Shown: positions 37,407-47,527, counted from the first letter of the stretch. The stretch is 64,000 nt of DNA from JANMJD01 sp963847945 (GCA_963847945.1 CAWKBX010000003.1:186001-250000), one strand, 5' to 3'. Program-made: numbers and translations. Notes: a model not told the origin generated them from the sequence alone.

Positions 37407-38428
37407 CGGCTCTCGGCGATCAGAGCGGCAGCGACTTTCGCGGCGAGTTCGACCAGGCGGAACGCGTAGCCGTACTCGTTGTCGTACCAGATGAGGACCT
37501 TGACCATCCGCCCGTCGACGACCATCGTCGAGGGCCCATCGACGATGCCCGAGCGTGTGTCGTTGACGTAGTCGGCCGATACCAGTGGCCGGTCCTCGAA
37601 CCCGAGAATCCCCGCCAACTCACCGTCGGCTGCGGCGCGCAACAGGCTGTTGATCTCCTCGACGGTGACGTCGCGGGGCATCGTGAATACGGCGTCGGTG
37701 AGCGAGGCGTTGAGCAGCGGAACCCGCACGGCGAGCCCGTTGAGCTTGCCGGTCAACTCCGGGTAGATCATCGTGATCGCGGTGGCGGAACCGGTCGAGG
37801 TGGGGATCAACGAGTTCAACGCGGAGCGGGCGCGGCGCAGATCTTTGTGCGGGGCATCGACGATGACCTGGGTATTGGTGACGTCATGCATCGTGGTGAT
37901 CACGCCGCGCTCGATCCCGATCGCTTCGTGCAACACCTTGACCACCGGGGCGAGGCAGTTGGTCGTGCACGACGCGGCGGTGACGATGCGATGCACCGAC
38001 GAGTCGTAGAGATGATCGTTGCAGCCGATCACTACGTTGAGCACCTCGGCCGCCTTCACCGGGGCGGCGACGACGACCTTGCGAACGCCGCAGTCGAAGT
38101 ACGGCGCGAGCGTCTCGACGGTGCGGAACTTGCCGGTGGACTCGATCACGATGTCGACGCCGTAGTCACTCCACGGCACGGCCCCGGGCGTGTTGTGCTC
38201 GCTGAACGTCACGGGTGACCCGTCGATGACGAGCGACCGGCCGTCGTTGGTCACGGTGCCCCCGAAACGGCCGTGGACCGTGTCGAACTCCAGCAGGTGG
38301 GCGGCGGTTGCGGCCCCGCCGCTGAGTTCGTTGATGTGGACGAGTTGCAGTTCAGGGTGGTGGCGAACGGCGCGCACCGCGAGCCGACCCATGCGGCCGA
38401 ACCCGTTGATCCCGATTCGGGTGGTCAA
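37403..38428 (-). CDS. gapdh: ArsJ-associated glyceraldehyde-3-phosphate dehydrogenase
   Basis: A 341-residue GAPDH that can attach arsenate to make 1-arseno-3-phosphoglycerate for ArsJ to expel. Rossmann motif GINGFGRMGRLAVRA opens the protein, the catalytic Cys lies in TAASCTTNCLAPV (about residue 154), and DLRRARSALNSLIPTSTGSA and WYDNEYGYAFR follow. The sequence lines up with the ArsJ-linked type (HINELSGGAATAAHLLEFD) more than with glycolytic GAPDH. The TTG at 38428 is the start; AAAGG lies 10 nt upstream. Overlap with arsJ shows an operon. Confidence 0.9.
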   Translation of the reverse strand: MTTRIGINGFGRMGRLAVRAVRHHPELQLVHINELSGGAATAAHLLEFDTVHGRFGGTVTNDGRSLVIDGSPVTFSEHNTPGAVPWSDYGVDIVIESTGKFRTVETLAPYFDCGVRKVVVAAPVKAAEVLNVVIGCNDHLYDSSVHRIVTAASCTTNCLAPVVKVLHEAIGIERGVITTMHDVTNTQVIVDAPHKDLRRARSALNSLIPTSTGSATAITMIYPELTGKLNGLAVRVPLLNASLTDAVFTMPRDVTVEEINSLLRAAADGELAGILGFEDRPLVSADYVNDTRSGIVDGPSTMVVDGRMVKVLIWYDNEYGYAFRLVELAAKVAAALIAESR

Positions 38429-38444
38429 TTGAGCAGCCTTTCGA

Positions 38445-39794
38445 TCACCCACGCTGCGATGACGAGGCGTTCGACGGCCACTGCGGCCGGTGGTAGCCGT
38501 CGAAGCGCAACTCGCCGCCGCGCAGCTCGCGGATGGTGAGGAAGTCGCCCTTGTAGCCGTTGCGGTCGTAGGGGCCGAACTGGATGTAGCAGCCGGGCCC
38601 ACCGTTGGTGGCCGGCATCCAACGGATCCGCTCGATGCCGTCCTTCACCCAGCGAGGCTCGGGAATGCCGGCGTTGGCGATGCCGTGCACGGCGACGCGA
38701 GCGGTGTCGTAGGCCAGGGCAACCACGACATTGCGGGTGGCCCGGCCGAATCGGGCCTGCATTCGGTCGATCAACGCGTTGTAGTTGGGGTTGGCACCGT
38801 CTTCGCCGAGTTGGTCGACACCGTGCCAGCCTTCGAGCCCTTCGGCCCACTTGTTCGAGTTGGAATAGAACATGAAGGCGGTGCCCATCACCCGAGGCGG
38901 GTCCCAGTCAAGCGCCTTGAACGCGCTGGCGAAGTGGAATGTCGAGTACCCGTAGCCGCCGTAGTAGATGGCCTCGGTGCCCATCGCCTGCATGTCGGCG
39001 AGGTGTTCCTGCAGCCCGCGGGGGTTCGGCTCGAGCATCACCTCGCGGGTGACGGTCATACCGAGCTGCATGGCGGTGTAGCGGAAGAAGTCGGCGTAGT
39101 CGCGCCCCGACGAGCCCGCCTCCCAGAACAGGCCGACCTTGCGGTACCCATGATTGTGCAACCACTGGGCACACATCACGCCTTCGGTGGGGATATCGCC
39201 GTTGGCGACGGTGAAGCAGTACTCCGAGGCGAACTTCCACGCCCCGGTCCAGCCGATGCACGGCACCTTCAGCTCGTTGGCGAGGTCTTGCACGATCAGG
39301 CAGTTGTCCGAGATCATCGGGCCGACGATCACCGAGCAGCCCTGTTCGGCCAGCCAGCGGAAGCCGTCGAGCACCTTGCGATGGTTCTCACGCGGCAGCC
39401 CGCGGGCGTCGGCGATGACGATCTGCATCGGGCCGCGGGTCCACACGCCCTCGTTCATCGCGTCTTCGATGGCGAGGATCGTCGGGTCGACCCAGTCGGC
39501 AAGGAGCTGGTTGAGCTCCATGTCGATCAACATGCCGATCTTGACCGGCTCGAACGGGTCGCCCTGGGTCTGCACGCCCCGCGTCGGCGGATAGATGGTG
39601 ATGCCCTGCACGGCCCGATCGTTGGCCGAGCCCCCACCCTCGTACCACAGCTTGCCGTCGCCGCCGCGGCCCTTCAGGTACCCCTCGGTGCCGAACCGCA
39701 CCGAGGCCACCGCCCGATCGGCCTGGGCGATGCCGAGATCGACGGGGGCGGGAAACATTCGTTCGGCAAATTCGAGGCCATCGGTATCGGACAT
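38445..39794 (-). CDS. Type 1 periplasmic-binding-fold protein without signal peptide
   Basis: A 449-residue substrate-binding protein of the branched-chain amino-acid/amide (Peripla_BP_6) type. Landmarks are PVKIGMLIDMELNQ (about 85), CSVIVGPMISDNCLIVQDLA (about 155) and HNHGYRKVGLFWEAGSSGRD. There is no signal peptide or lipobox, and the first 70 residues are polar, so it may be a cytoplasmic ligand sensor or enzyme partner. AGGAGG precedes ATG 39794. No ABC permease is near; it heads a catabolic set instead. Confidence 0.75.
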   Translation of the reverse strand: MSDTDGLEFAERMFPAPVDLGIAQADRAVASVRFGTEGYLKGRGGDGKLWYEGGGSANDRAVQGITIYPPTRGVQTQGDPFEPVKIGMLIDMELNQLLADWVDPTILAIEDAMNEGVWTRGPMQIVIADARGLPRENHRKVLDGFRWLAEQGCSVIVGPMISDNCLIVQDLANELKVPCIGWTGAWKFASEYCFTVANGDIPTEGVMCAQWLHNHGYRKVGLFWEAGSSGRDYADFFRYTAMQLGMTVTREVMLEPNPRGLQEHLADMQAMGTEAIYYGGYGYSTFHFASAFKALDWDPPRVMGTAFMFYSNSNKWAEGLEGWHGVDQLGEDGANPNYNALIDRMQARFGRATRNVVVALAYDTARVAVHGIANAGIPEPRWVKDGIERIRWMPATNGGPGCYIQFGPYDRNGYKGDFLTIRELRGGELRFDGYHRPQWPSNASSSQRG

Positions 39795-40014
39795 CAAGTT
39801 CCTCCTGCGGAGCGAGTGCGGTCACGCACGATCCTGCAGTGTCGCACCGATTGAGCTGAAGTTGTGATCCGTCGAACCGTAGTTCAATCGACCGTTTCGG
39901 CATTCGAAGTAACCTTGACAGACGGTGAATTCGAGGCGAACTCCTGCTCGCGGGCGAATCCCGTGGAGTGGCTGCACGACCGAGTGCCAGGTCTGTTACT
40001 GATTGCCAGGTCTG

Positions 40015-40796
40015 TTACTGGTTCAGGGTGTAGCCGCCGTTGACGGGGTAGGTCTGTCCGGTGATCCACGCGGCGAGCGGGCTGGCCAGGAACGTGGCGA
40101 GGGCGGCCACGTCGTCGGGCGCGCCGAGCCGACGGATGAGGTAGGGGCGCAGGCGCTTGGCGAGTTGTTCGGCGGCGACCGGGTCGCCGGCGGCATGCTC
40201 GGCGATACCGAACGTATCGATCGTGCCGAGGGCGATGTTGTTGGCGGTGATCTGATAGCGGCCGACATCCTTGGCGATCGAGCGCATGAACCCCGCCGCT
40301 CCCGCCTTGGCCGCGCAGTAGGCGGCCAGACTCGCCTCGCCCGAGCGGCCCGCTTCGGAGACGATGGTGATGATCCGACCGTCGTTGCGTTCGGCCATGC
40401 TCGGGAGCACGAGCGTGGGTGCAGTTCATCACGCCGTACAGATTGACGGCGAAGTACCGATCCCAGTCGGCGGGCACGGTCTTCATGAACGGCCCGATGT
40501 TGTAGCCCTCGGGTCCGGCATTGCCGGCGTTGTTGACGAGAATGTCGATGTGGCCGGCCGACCGTACGGCTGCGGCAACCGCTTCGTACTTGGAGACGTC
40601 GAATGGCAATGCCTCGGCCTCGCCTCCGGCGGCGCGCACCTCGCCAGCCACGGCCTCGGCGCGCTCGCCGACGTAGTCGTTGACGAAGATCTTCGCCCCG
40701 GCCTGGGCGATGGCGAGGCTGATGCCGCGACCGACTCCCTGCCCGCCCCCGGTGATCGAGTGCGGTGCGGCCGGTGAGGTCGATTTCGTAGGTCAC
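40015..40796 (-). CDS. short-chain dehydrogenase/reductase (two frame breaks)
   Basis: SDR oxidoreductase of about 260 residues. It starts MTYEIDLTGRTA, shifts frame near 40765 and continues SITGGGQGVGRGISLAIAQA (cofactor TGxxxGxG), AGHIDILVNNAGNAGP (NNAG), then shifts near 40415 to NDGRIITIVSEAGR, catalytic AAYCAAKAGAAGF (YxxxK) and ends VNGGYTLNQ. The active-site Tyr and Lys are intact. It is encoded between the binding protein and the CoA-transferase, suggesting a step in the same catabolic route. Confidence 0.8.
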
Positions 40797-40811
40797 AGGT
40801 GGTCCTTTCGG

Positions 40812-41933
40812 TCAGCCGCCGACGGCGCCGGTGGCACGCAGGTCGGCGATCTCGGCGGGGGAGAAGCCCGCCTCGGCGAGAATGTTGTCGGTGTCGGCCC
40901 CGGCCGGAACCGGCGGGGTCGTGGCGGGACCGAGGAGCGGGCCCGCCGCATCGCGGAATCGGATCGGGTTCGCCGGGACGACGACATCGCCGACCGGTAC
41001 CAGCGTGCCCCGAGCCCGTACCTGCGGGTCGTCCTGCAATTCGACCCCTCGGTTGAGGGCGGCGACCGACGTGCCTCGCGGCCCGAGTTCGGCGACCCAT
41101 TCACCCGCCGGGCGGGTGCGGAACACGGCGGCGATCCGCTCGGTCACTGCCAGGGGGTCGTCCCACCGCCACAGGGTGTCGGCCAAGTCGTCGAGCCCGA
41201 GCCCGACACACAGGGCCTTCCACGACTTGGGGTCGGCGGCGGCCGTCGTCACCCAACGGCCATCGCGGCACTCGTAGACGTGCCGATCGGGGGTCACCGG
41301 GATGCCCCGTGGTGTGCCATTGAGCAGCCCGTCGTCGCTGGTCAGCAACCACGTGGACGCTTCCGACATGCTGATGTCGAGTTGGCAGCCGAGCCCGGTT
41401 CGGTCGTGCTCGCGCAGCGCGGCGACGATGCCGACGGCGGCCATCATCGCCCCATTCGGGATGGCCATCACCAACTGCGGGTGCCACGGCAGCCAGGGGT
41501 TGACGCCGGTGAGCAGACCCGAGTGGGCCGTGTAGCTGATGTCGTGTCCCGGCTGTTGGGCGATCGGGCCGTCTTGGCCGTAGCCGGTGATCGAGCACCA
41601 GATCAGATCGGGCAACTCGACCGCCGCGTGCGAATATCCGAAGCCGCGCTCGTCCAACTCGCCCGGGCGGTTGTTCTCGACGAGCACGTCGGCCCAGGCG
41701 GCCAACCGTCGCAAGACCTCGAGGGCCCGCGGGTTGCGCAGGTCGAGGCCGACCGAGCGTTTGCCGCGGCCGAGGCCGACGCTGATACCGCTCATCAACG
41801 GTGATGCACCGGGCGTCTCGACCCGGCAGACGTCAGCCCCCAGGTCGCTGAGCAGGACCGTGCAGAACGCCCCGGGTGGAAACCGGGTGAGGTCGAGTAC
41901 TCGGACGCCGGCGAGCGGGCGAGCGGTCGTCAT
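40812..41933 (-). CDS. CaiB/BaiF family CoA-transferase (class III)
   Basis: A 373-residue class III CoA-transferase moving CoA between carboxylic acids. It begins with the typical PLAGVRVLDLTRFPPGAFCT, then SDLGADVCRVETPG, LVENNRPGELDERGF and WCSITGYGQDGP. The usual catalytic Asp (VxNxRPG plus a later D) region is present. It is shorter than the usual 380-400 residues but complete at the C-terminus. The ATG at 41933 is chosen over longer open frame. It likely activates the substrate acid of this cluster. Confidence 0.87.
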   Translation of the reverse strand: MTTARPLAGVRVLDLTRFPPGAFCTVLLSDLGADVCRVETPGASPLMSGISVGLGRGKRSVGLDLRNPRALEVLRRLAAWADVLVENNRPGELDERGFGYSHAAVELPDLIWCSITGYGQDGPIAQQPGHDISYTAHSGLLTGVNPWLPWHPQLVMAIPNGAMMAAVGIVAALREHDRTGLGCQLDISMSEASTWLLTSDDGLLNGTPRGIPVTPDRHVYECRDGRWVTTAAADPKSWKALCVGLGLDDLADTLWRWDDPLAVTERIAAVFRTRPAGEWVAELGPRGTSVAALNRGVELQDDPQVRARGTLVPVGDVVVPANPIRFRDAAGPLLGPATTPPVPAGADTDNILAEAGFSPAEIADLRATGAVGG

Positions 41934-42039
41934 GGATTCCTCGATTCGCACCGATGGACGTCGTTGGTCACGGGCCGACAGTAATGACGTTCTCACAATT
42001 CGACAAGCCGGCTTCCGTTCTCCCTCGCCGGATCCGAGA

Positions 42040-43197
42040 TCACATGCCGGGCTTGTCCTCTTCGAGTCCGAGGAGTACTTGGGCGGCGTCGATGTAGGTC
42101 TTCTCGCTGATGAAGGCGTGTTGGGTGCCGGTGTAGATATCGCGAAACGCCCGCTCCAGGCGGCTTGTTTCGCGGATCGCTCGAGTGCCGGCGGCGAGGT
42201 GGGCGAACTGGGCGATCTCGCGGGATGCCTCGGTGGCGTAGGTCGCGGCTACTCGGATATCGACCCGGTGGCGCACCGTCAGCGGATCTCCGTTGGCGAC
42301 CGAGCGCTCGGCCGCGGTGCAGGTTTCGAGCACGCCCGCCCGGGCGGCTCGCCACATCCCGGTGAAGTGGGCGAAGTTGCGCTGGAACGTGGAGCGCCGG
42401 GCGAGGGGTTCCATATCCGACATCCGTGCGGTGACCAGCGACAACTCGGCGACATCGTCGAGCATGCTTTTGGCCACCCCGAGCGCCCATCCGGCGTGCC
42501 CGGCGGCGGTAATCGGCATCAGTCCCATACGGAACAGCGGGCTCGCCCCACGGTGCGGTTCGCGGGTGAACAGCCCGAAGCAGCGGTGTTCGGGGACGAA
42601 CACATCGGCCACCGCGTAGTCGAAGCTGCCGGTCCCCCTCAGCCCTTGCACATGCCAGCCATCGAGGAAGGTGACCTGGTCGCGAGGGACGAATGCGGCG
42701 CGCAGGTCGAACACCGCCTCACCGTCGACCACCGGCATGAACCCGCAAGCGACGTAGTCGGAGTGCCCGGTGCCCGACCCGAAGTTCCACGAACCGGTCA
42801 ACCGGTAGCCACCATCGGCCTTCACCCCTGCGCCGTTGGGGAAGAACTGCCCGCCCGCGGTGACCCTCCTGCCCGGGTCGCCGAACATCTCGGCGAAGCC
42901 CTCGTCGGGTAGGTAAGCCGAGGCCACCATCGTCGACGGGAAGTTGGCGATGCCGATCCAGCCGAGCGAGCCGTCCTGACAGGCCAACTCGATCCATGTC
43001 TCGATGATCTCGGTGAACGACGGTTCCGAGCCGCCCGCTTCGGGCACGTTGAGGTAGTGCATCAACCCCGAGTCCCACAGGGCGTTGACCATCGTGGTGG
43101 TGAGGGTTCGGTTGGCCTCGCACGCCGGTGCCTCGGCGGCTGTCAGCTCGCGCAGGCCGATGGCCGCATCGAGTCCGTTCAACGTCGCAGTCGTCAT
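42040..43197 (-). CDS. acyl-CoA dehydrogenase-like flavoprotein (HsaA/DszC type)
   Basis: A 385-residue flavin-dependent enzyme of the acyl-CoA dehydrogenase fold. Seen are DGSLGWIGIANFPSTMVASA, GGYRLTGSWNFGSGTGHSDY (the GxxxxxGxWxFxSG motif of the monooxygenase branch) and HVQGLRGTGSFDYAVADVFV. That pattern resembles HsaA/DszC/hydroxylase subunits that take FMNH2 from a reductase more than true acyl-CoA dehydrogenases. It is the first gene of the minus catabolic cluster. Confidence 0.8.
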   Translation of the reverse strand: MTTATLNGLDAAIGLRELTAAEAPACEANRTLTTTMVNALWDSGLMHYLNVPEAGGSEPSFTEIIETWIELACQDGSLGWIGIANFPSTMVASAYLPDEGFAEMFGDPGRRVTAGGQFFPNGAGVKADGGYRLTGSWNFGSGTGHSDYVACGFMPVVDGEAVFDLRAAFVPRDQVTFLDGWHVQGLRGTGSFDYAVADVFVPEHRCFGLFTREPHRGASPLFRMGLMPITAAGHAGWALGVAKSMLDDVAELSLVTARMSDMEPLARRSTFQRNFAHFTGMWRAARAGVLETCTAAERSVANGDPLTVRHRVDIRVAATYATEASREIAQFAHLAAGTRAIRETSRLERAFRDIYTGTQHAFISEKTYIDAAQVLLGLEEDKPGM

Positions 43198-43264
43198 CTG
43201 CCTATCTTCGCAAGGCGCTGGCCGGGCCCTCTTGTCGTGGTGCCCCAAGGGCCCGGGTCGAGGT

Positions 43265-44215
43265 TCAGAACACGAACCAGCTGATCGCCCGCATTCCCGA
43301 CGACGCCAGCACCACCGAGGTAGTGCCGTCGGCGTTGACGGCGACGACCTGCGACAGGTCGGACGAAAGGATCATCGCCGGGCGGTTGTCACGCGTCCAG
43401 CCGATCGACGACGGGTTGGTCCCGGGGAGCGGGGTGCGGTCGCCGGTGGTCAGGTTGATCTTCTCGACCTTCCGTGAGGCTTCCATCAAAACGGCCGAGC
43501 CGTCGGGTGAAATAGCCCCAAGCGTCGCCCGGCCATCGAGGCCGGTGGCGATGGTCCGGCGGGCACCGTTGGTGATGTCCATCTGCACCAGGTTGACGCG
43601 GGGCAAGGTCTCGAAATCGCGGCTGAGGAAGTAGACGAATTGCCCGCCTGGAGCGATCTTCAGATCACCGGTCGACTCCGGATACCCCACGTACGGAATG
43701 CCCTGGTACTGGCCAGCGGGGGTGATCTCCCAGACTTCAGCCCCGCCGTACTGGTAGGTCATCGACTAGACCAGGTTGCCATTTGAGTCCTGACCGATCA
43801 CGGTCGGTGTGTAGTACGGCTCGACATTGGCGAGGAAGGACTCGTCGCCGGTGCGGAGATCGAGTCGAATCAGGGAACTCGAGGCCCGGTCGTTGACCAG
43901 GCCCGCCGACGACGATTCCTCGTGCACGATGGTGTAGGCGAAACAATCCCGCCCCAGGAACGGACGGCTGTACGACGTTGTCCTGACCCCCTGCTGGGAG
44001 ACCACCGACTTGACGACAACGCGGGTCACCCCGGTGGTCGTATCGGTGACGATGACGTCGGCCGATGCAATCACCGTCGAGGTGCCCGGTGCGGGTGTGG
44101 TGACCTCGGAGTGGATCGAGAACGGACAGCGTCGGGTGTCGAGCAGCCGGGCGGGCGCGGCCAGGGCGTTGTATCCGGCCGCCGTCGACAACCAACCCGA
44201 GAGGTCGGCGATCAC
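43265..44215 (-). pseudogene. secreted beta-propeller-like protein fragment, split by in-frame TAG
   Basis: The fragment from 44215 begins VIADLSGWLSTAAGYNALAA with PARLLDTR, a motif common in the middle of secreted proteins of this bacterial group, so its N-terminus is missing. It stays in frame up to a TAG at 43766-43768 after NGNLV, then continues in the same frame with MTYQYGGAEVWEITPAGQYQ and propeller-like strands to SGMRAISWFVF. Loss of the front and the nonsense codon together mark a pseudogene, unless the TAG is a base error. Confidence 0.6.
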
Positions 44216-44268
44216 GTCGGCGTCGAGGTCGTCGGTGTGTCGCCTTCCCGACTGTTGCGACCGCCAGG

Positions 44269-47200
44269 TTAGGGGGCGGTGGTCAGGGACCTGATCAGTT
44301 CGCCGACGATGACGGCGCGGGCGGCGGGGTCATTGAGGCGCTCGATACCGAAGCCGAGCAGCGCGGAGTCGCTGGTGACGATCACGGCGCCGACCTGGAC
44401 CAGCTGTTGCGACGCAACGAACTGACCTCCGGCGGGCGGGCTGCCGGCCGGGGGTCCGCCAGCGATCCATGCTCCGAGCGTGCCTCCCTCGAAGCCCTCG
44501 GCGGTCGTGACACCGTCGACGATCAGTCGGGTGTCGTCGACGAACACGCCGACCCCGCCGCCGGACGGGTCGGTGACGTAGCTGATGCTGACCTCGACGG
44601 TCGATCCGGCGAAGGCCGACAGATCGACCGCGACATCAGTCCATCCGGCCGAGTCGCCCGTGAACGCATGCCACTCGCCACCCGCGGCACCCCCCGCCGT
44701 GCACGGAGTTCCGAGCGTCAGGTAGTTGGTGAGGAAGGGGTGCTCGTCGAGCAGGAATCCCACCTCACACTCTGCGGGAACGTCGCTGGTCGTTCCGCCG
44801 TTGACGTCGGGAAGCGTCGTCCAGGTGTCGGTCGTCAGGTTGTGCGCTTCGATGATCACGCTGTCGTAGCCCGGCTCGGTGGAGTACGACATCTTGAACT
44901 CGAGCGCCGCCGGGCCGGCTGCGGCCGAGAGGTCGACCGCGCGGGTCAGACGTTGGTAGGCATCGTCGTTGTGCAACGTGGCGGCATACCACGCGCCTTC
45001 CACCGGGCCGTACGGGGTGCTGCCGTCGGCCGACAGGTACTCGGCCGCGATCGCCCCTTCGAACTGCGGGAGCACCTCTGACGTCAAGGTGAACGCCCCT
45101 GCTTCATCGAGCGGGTTGGCCGCCAGCGCGGGGCCACCGAACGCGGCCTGCTGACCGGCGAGCGGTCCGAGAATCGCTTGCACGGCGGCCGGGTTTGCCT
45201 GCACCGATCGACCGAAGGCTCCCAGGTAGTACTGGAGGAAGTCGTCGGACAGGATCAGGCACTCGCTGAAGAAGTCGACGTTGACGACGCAGTCGGCCGT
45301 CGGGTCGCCGTTGAGTCCGTAGTAGATGCCGCCGAGCACGCCGCCGAACAGACCGAAGTACCCGGTGGTCTCACCGGTGTAGATGAGCTTGCCGCCCTCA
45401 TTGAGGAAGTCGCGCACGGCGATCGTCAGGTCTTGTTGCTGCTCGGCGACGGCGAAATCGGGCAGCGGTCCGAACGGCGTGTCAGTGATCTCGTCGTCGG
45501 GCTCTTGGGCCAATCGGCTGTCACCGAGTTCCCAGATCACGGCGTCGAAGTGGCTGAGTACACCGAGGTCGTGCGGCACGCCCTGGGCGTCGACGTTCCA
45601 GATCTCGTAGTCGATGTCGTTCGCATCGAGCGCCTCGGCGTACGCCGAGGTGTACACCGGTGCCGTCACCCCTGCCTGCACCGGGTTCACGCCGGTGTAC
45701 GCCTCGTTGGCGACGATCAGCACTTCGGCGCGACTCGTCGACGCGACGGTGTAGGTGAACGACACGCTCTCGACTCGCGAGCTGCGCTTGCTTGTGCCGC
45801 GAGTCGTGGTGCCGGCGAATTTCACTTCGACCGAGTCGCCGACCTTGGTGCCACGCACCGTGCCACGGCGCTCAGCGAACCACGTATCGCCCGTGTCGCC
45901 GTATCGCTCGCCGCCCTTCCATTCCGAAGTGCTTGTCGAGCGCCAGCCGCCGCCGTTGATGCGGTACAGCAGTTTCAGTGACTTCACTTCGCGCTTGACA
46001 TCGACCGCAACGGTTTGCGACGAGCCGTACGACACGTCGAATGTATCGGGCACGAAGTCGGGCGTCGTCAGCCCGAGCGCCGACACGGGGTTCGCCGGGT
46101 CAGCGGCCGACTTGGCGAGCGAGAGGGCGAATGGGATGTTCTTTTGGAACTCGGCTTCGATCAGCGCCTCATCATCGGGGAAGTTGAACACGCTGTCGCA
46201 GGCATCGGGTTCCCACTGGTCGGTGGCATCGATGGCGCTGACCGTTTCGCATGTCGAGAGCTCGGGGGTGAAACCCAGGACTCCGTACTTCGACGAGGCG
46301 TGCTCAGTGAGCTCTCCGTTGGTCGTGTACAACTCGGCGGAGATGTCGGGGTCATACCCTGGAACCGCCGGATTGGCGTCATCGCCGGCGAGGGCTTCGT
46401 AGATGTAATCGTCAGGACTGGGCGTCGCCACCTGCCAGCCGGTGCCGTAGAGCAACAGCTCGGCCGCCGAGTGGTAGCTGATCGTGAACTCGAAACCGAT
46501 CCGCTTGAACAGGGCGTCGAGGGCCTTGTCTTCGGGCTCCGAGAGCGGGGACGGTCCTCGATAGGTGGCATTGCCGGTGTCGGGCGAGGAACCCTCGTCG
46601 TCGTAGCCCCACTTGGTCGAGAAATTTCGGTTCAGGTCGACTCCGTCATTTGGGGTGATGACGCCATCACCGTCGTTGTCGCGCAGATTCTTGCGCCACA
46701 ACCGCTGGCCCTCTTGGAACGTCCAGTCGTATCCATCGGGGTTGGCGACCGGAACGAACCACAGCTCGCGGGTGTCGACGAGCTCCTTGATCGATGGATC
46801 GGTTGCGTAGCCATCGACCACCAGGTGCATGAGTCGCCGGGTGACCTCGGGCGAAATCCACTCCCGGGCGTGCACCGTGCCGATGTACAGCACCGCCGGG
46901 CGGGCGCCGTCCTTGGTCTTTCGGGCCTTCTTGGTGATCTTGACGCCGACGATCGGCTGGCCGTTGACGCTCTTGCCGATCGTGACGAGCTTGGCGATAT
47001 CGGGATGGTCGGCGGCGAGCTGCTCGACCTCTTTGCGGATACCACCGGGGCCGCTGTACGGCCGATATACGCCATCGCCAACCGCCGCGGCTTGGGGCGT
47101 GCGTGCTGCCGGATCGGCGGCCGCGGCCTTGAGGACCAGATCGATGCCTGCCGCGGCGACGGTAGCGGCTTGCCGGCCGCTCATCACCACTTCGACCTCA

Positions 47201-47445
47201 ACCCCATCGGCGGTTCCGGCTCCGATCGCGAGGTCTTCGCGATCAATACCGAGGTCGTGCAGCACCGCGAGTTGGGCCGCCGAGACGGTGCCGGCGTAGG
47301 CCTGAATCGAATCGGTTCCGGCGGGTGGAAGCTCCACGGGAGCGTCGGCCGGGGGGCTTGCACCGACCGCCGGTTGAACGAATGCCGCGGCGGTGAATAC
47401 CGCACCGACGGCGAACAATCGGGTGAGAACCTTGCGACGAATCAT
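44269..47445 (-). CDS. secreted M14 zinc carboxypeptidase with C-terminal extension
   Basis: A 1058-residue exported protein. A signal peptide covers about residues 1-29 (VLTRLFAVGAVFTAAAFVQP). The M14 domain (about 130-450) has zinc ligands His and Glu in GTVHAREWISPE, His in TISYHSAAELLLYG and the catalytic Glu in GFTPELSTCE, with GVDLNRNFSTKWGYDDEGSS between. A beta domain follows, then a Rossmann-like glutamine-amidotransferase-like segment and a C-terminal MAM/immune-inhibitor-A-like part (LEFKMSYSTEPGYDSVIIEA). Residues ELxP... suggest cell-surface peptide trimming. It is divergent from the sulfhydrylase gene by about 80 bp. Confidence 0.88.
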   Translation of the reverse strand: MIRRKVLTRLFAVGAVFTAAAFVQPAVGASPPADAPVELPPAGTDSIQAYAGTVSAAQLAVLHDLGIDREDLAIGAGTADGVEVEVVMSGRQAATVAAAGIDLVLKAAAADPAARTPQAAAVGDGVYRPYSGPGGIRKEVEQLAADHPDIAKLVTIGKSVNGQPIVGVKITKKARKTKDGARPAVLYIGTVHAREWISPEVTRRLMHLVVDGYATDPSIKELVDTRELWFVPVANPDGYDWTFQEGQRLWRKNLRDNDGDGVITPNDGVDLNRNFSTKWGYDDEGSSPDTGNATYRGPSPLSEPEDKALDALFKRIGFEFTISYHSAAELLLYGTGWQVATPSPDDYIYEALAGDDANPAVPGYDPDISAELYTTNGELTEHASSKYGVLGFTPELSTCETVSAIDATDQWEPDACDSVFNFPDDEALIEAEFQKNIPFALSLAKSAADPANPVSALGLTTPDFVPDTFDVSYGSSQTVAVDVKREVKSLKLLYRINGGGWRSTSTSEWKGGERYGDTGDTWFAERRGTVRGTKVGDSVEVKFAGTTTRGTSKRSSRVESVSFTYTVASTSRAEVLIVANEAYTGVNPVQAGVTAPVYTSAYAEALDANDIDYEIWNVDAQGVPHDLGVLSHFDAVIWELGDSRLAQEPDDEITDTPFGPLPDFAVAEQQQDLTIAVRDFLNEGGKLIYTGETTGYFGLFGGVLGGIYYGLNGDPTADCVVNVDFFSECLILSDDFLQYYLGAFGRSVQANPAAVQAILGPLAGQQAAFGGPALAANPLDEAGAFTLTSEVLPQFEGAIAAEYLSADGSTPYGPVEGAWYAATLHNDDAYQRLTRAVDLSAAAGPAALEFKMSYSTEPGYDSVIIEAHNLTTDTWTTLPDVNGGTTSDVPAECEVGFLLDEHPFLTNYLTLGTPCTAGGAAGGEWHAFTGDSAGWTDVAVDLSAFAGSTVEVSISYVTDPSGGGVGVFVDDTRLIVDGVTTAEGFEGGTLGAWIAGGPPAGSPPAGGQFVASQQLVQVGAVIVTSDSALLGFGIERLNDPAARAVIVGELIRSLTTAP

Positions 47446-47527
47446 AAGTCTGCCCCTGCCTGGTTGGATCGAGCATGCCCGCTACTCGATTGATTGATGA
47501 TCTACCCAGCCACCTACCGTGTCAACC

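Noticed and set aside
43766..43768. Selenocysteine or pyrrolysine recoding at the in-frame stop
   Set aside because: The codon is TAG, not TGA, so tRNA-Sec cannot read it, and there is no sign of pyl genes. Decay or a base error is simpler.
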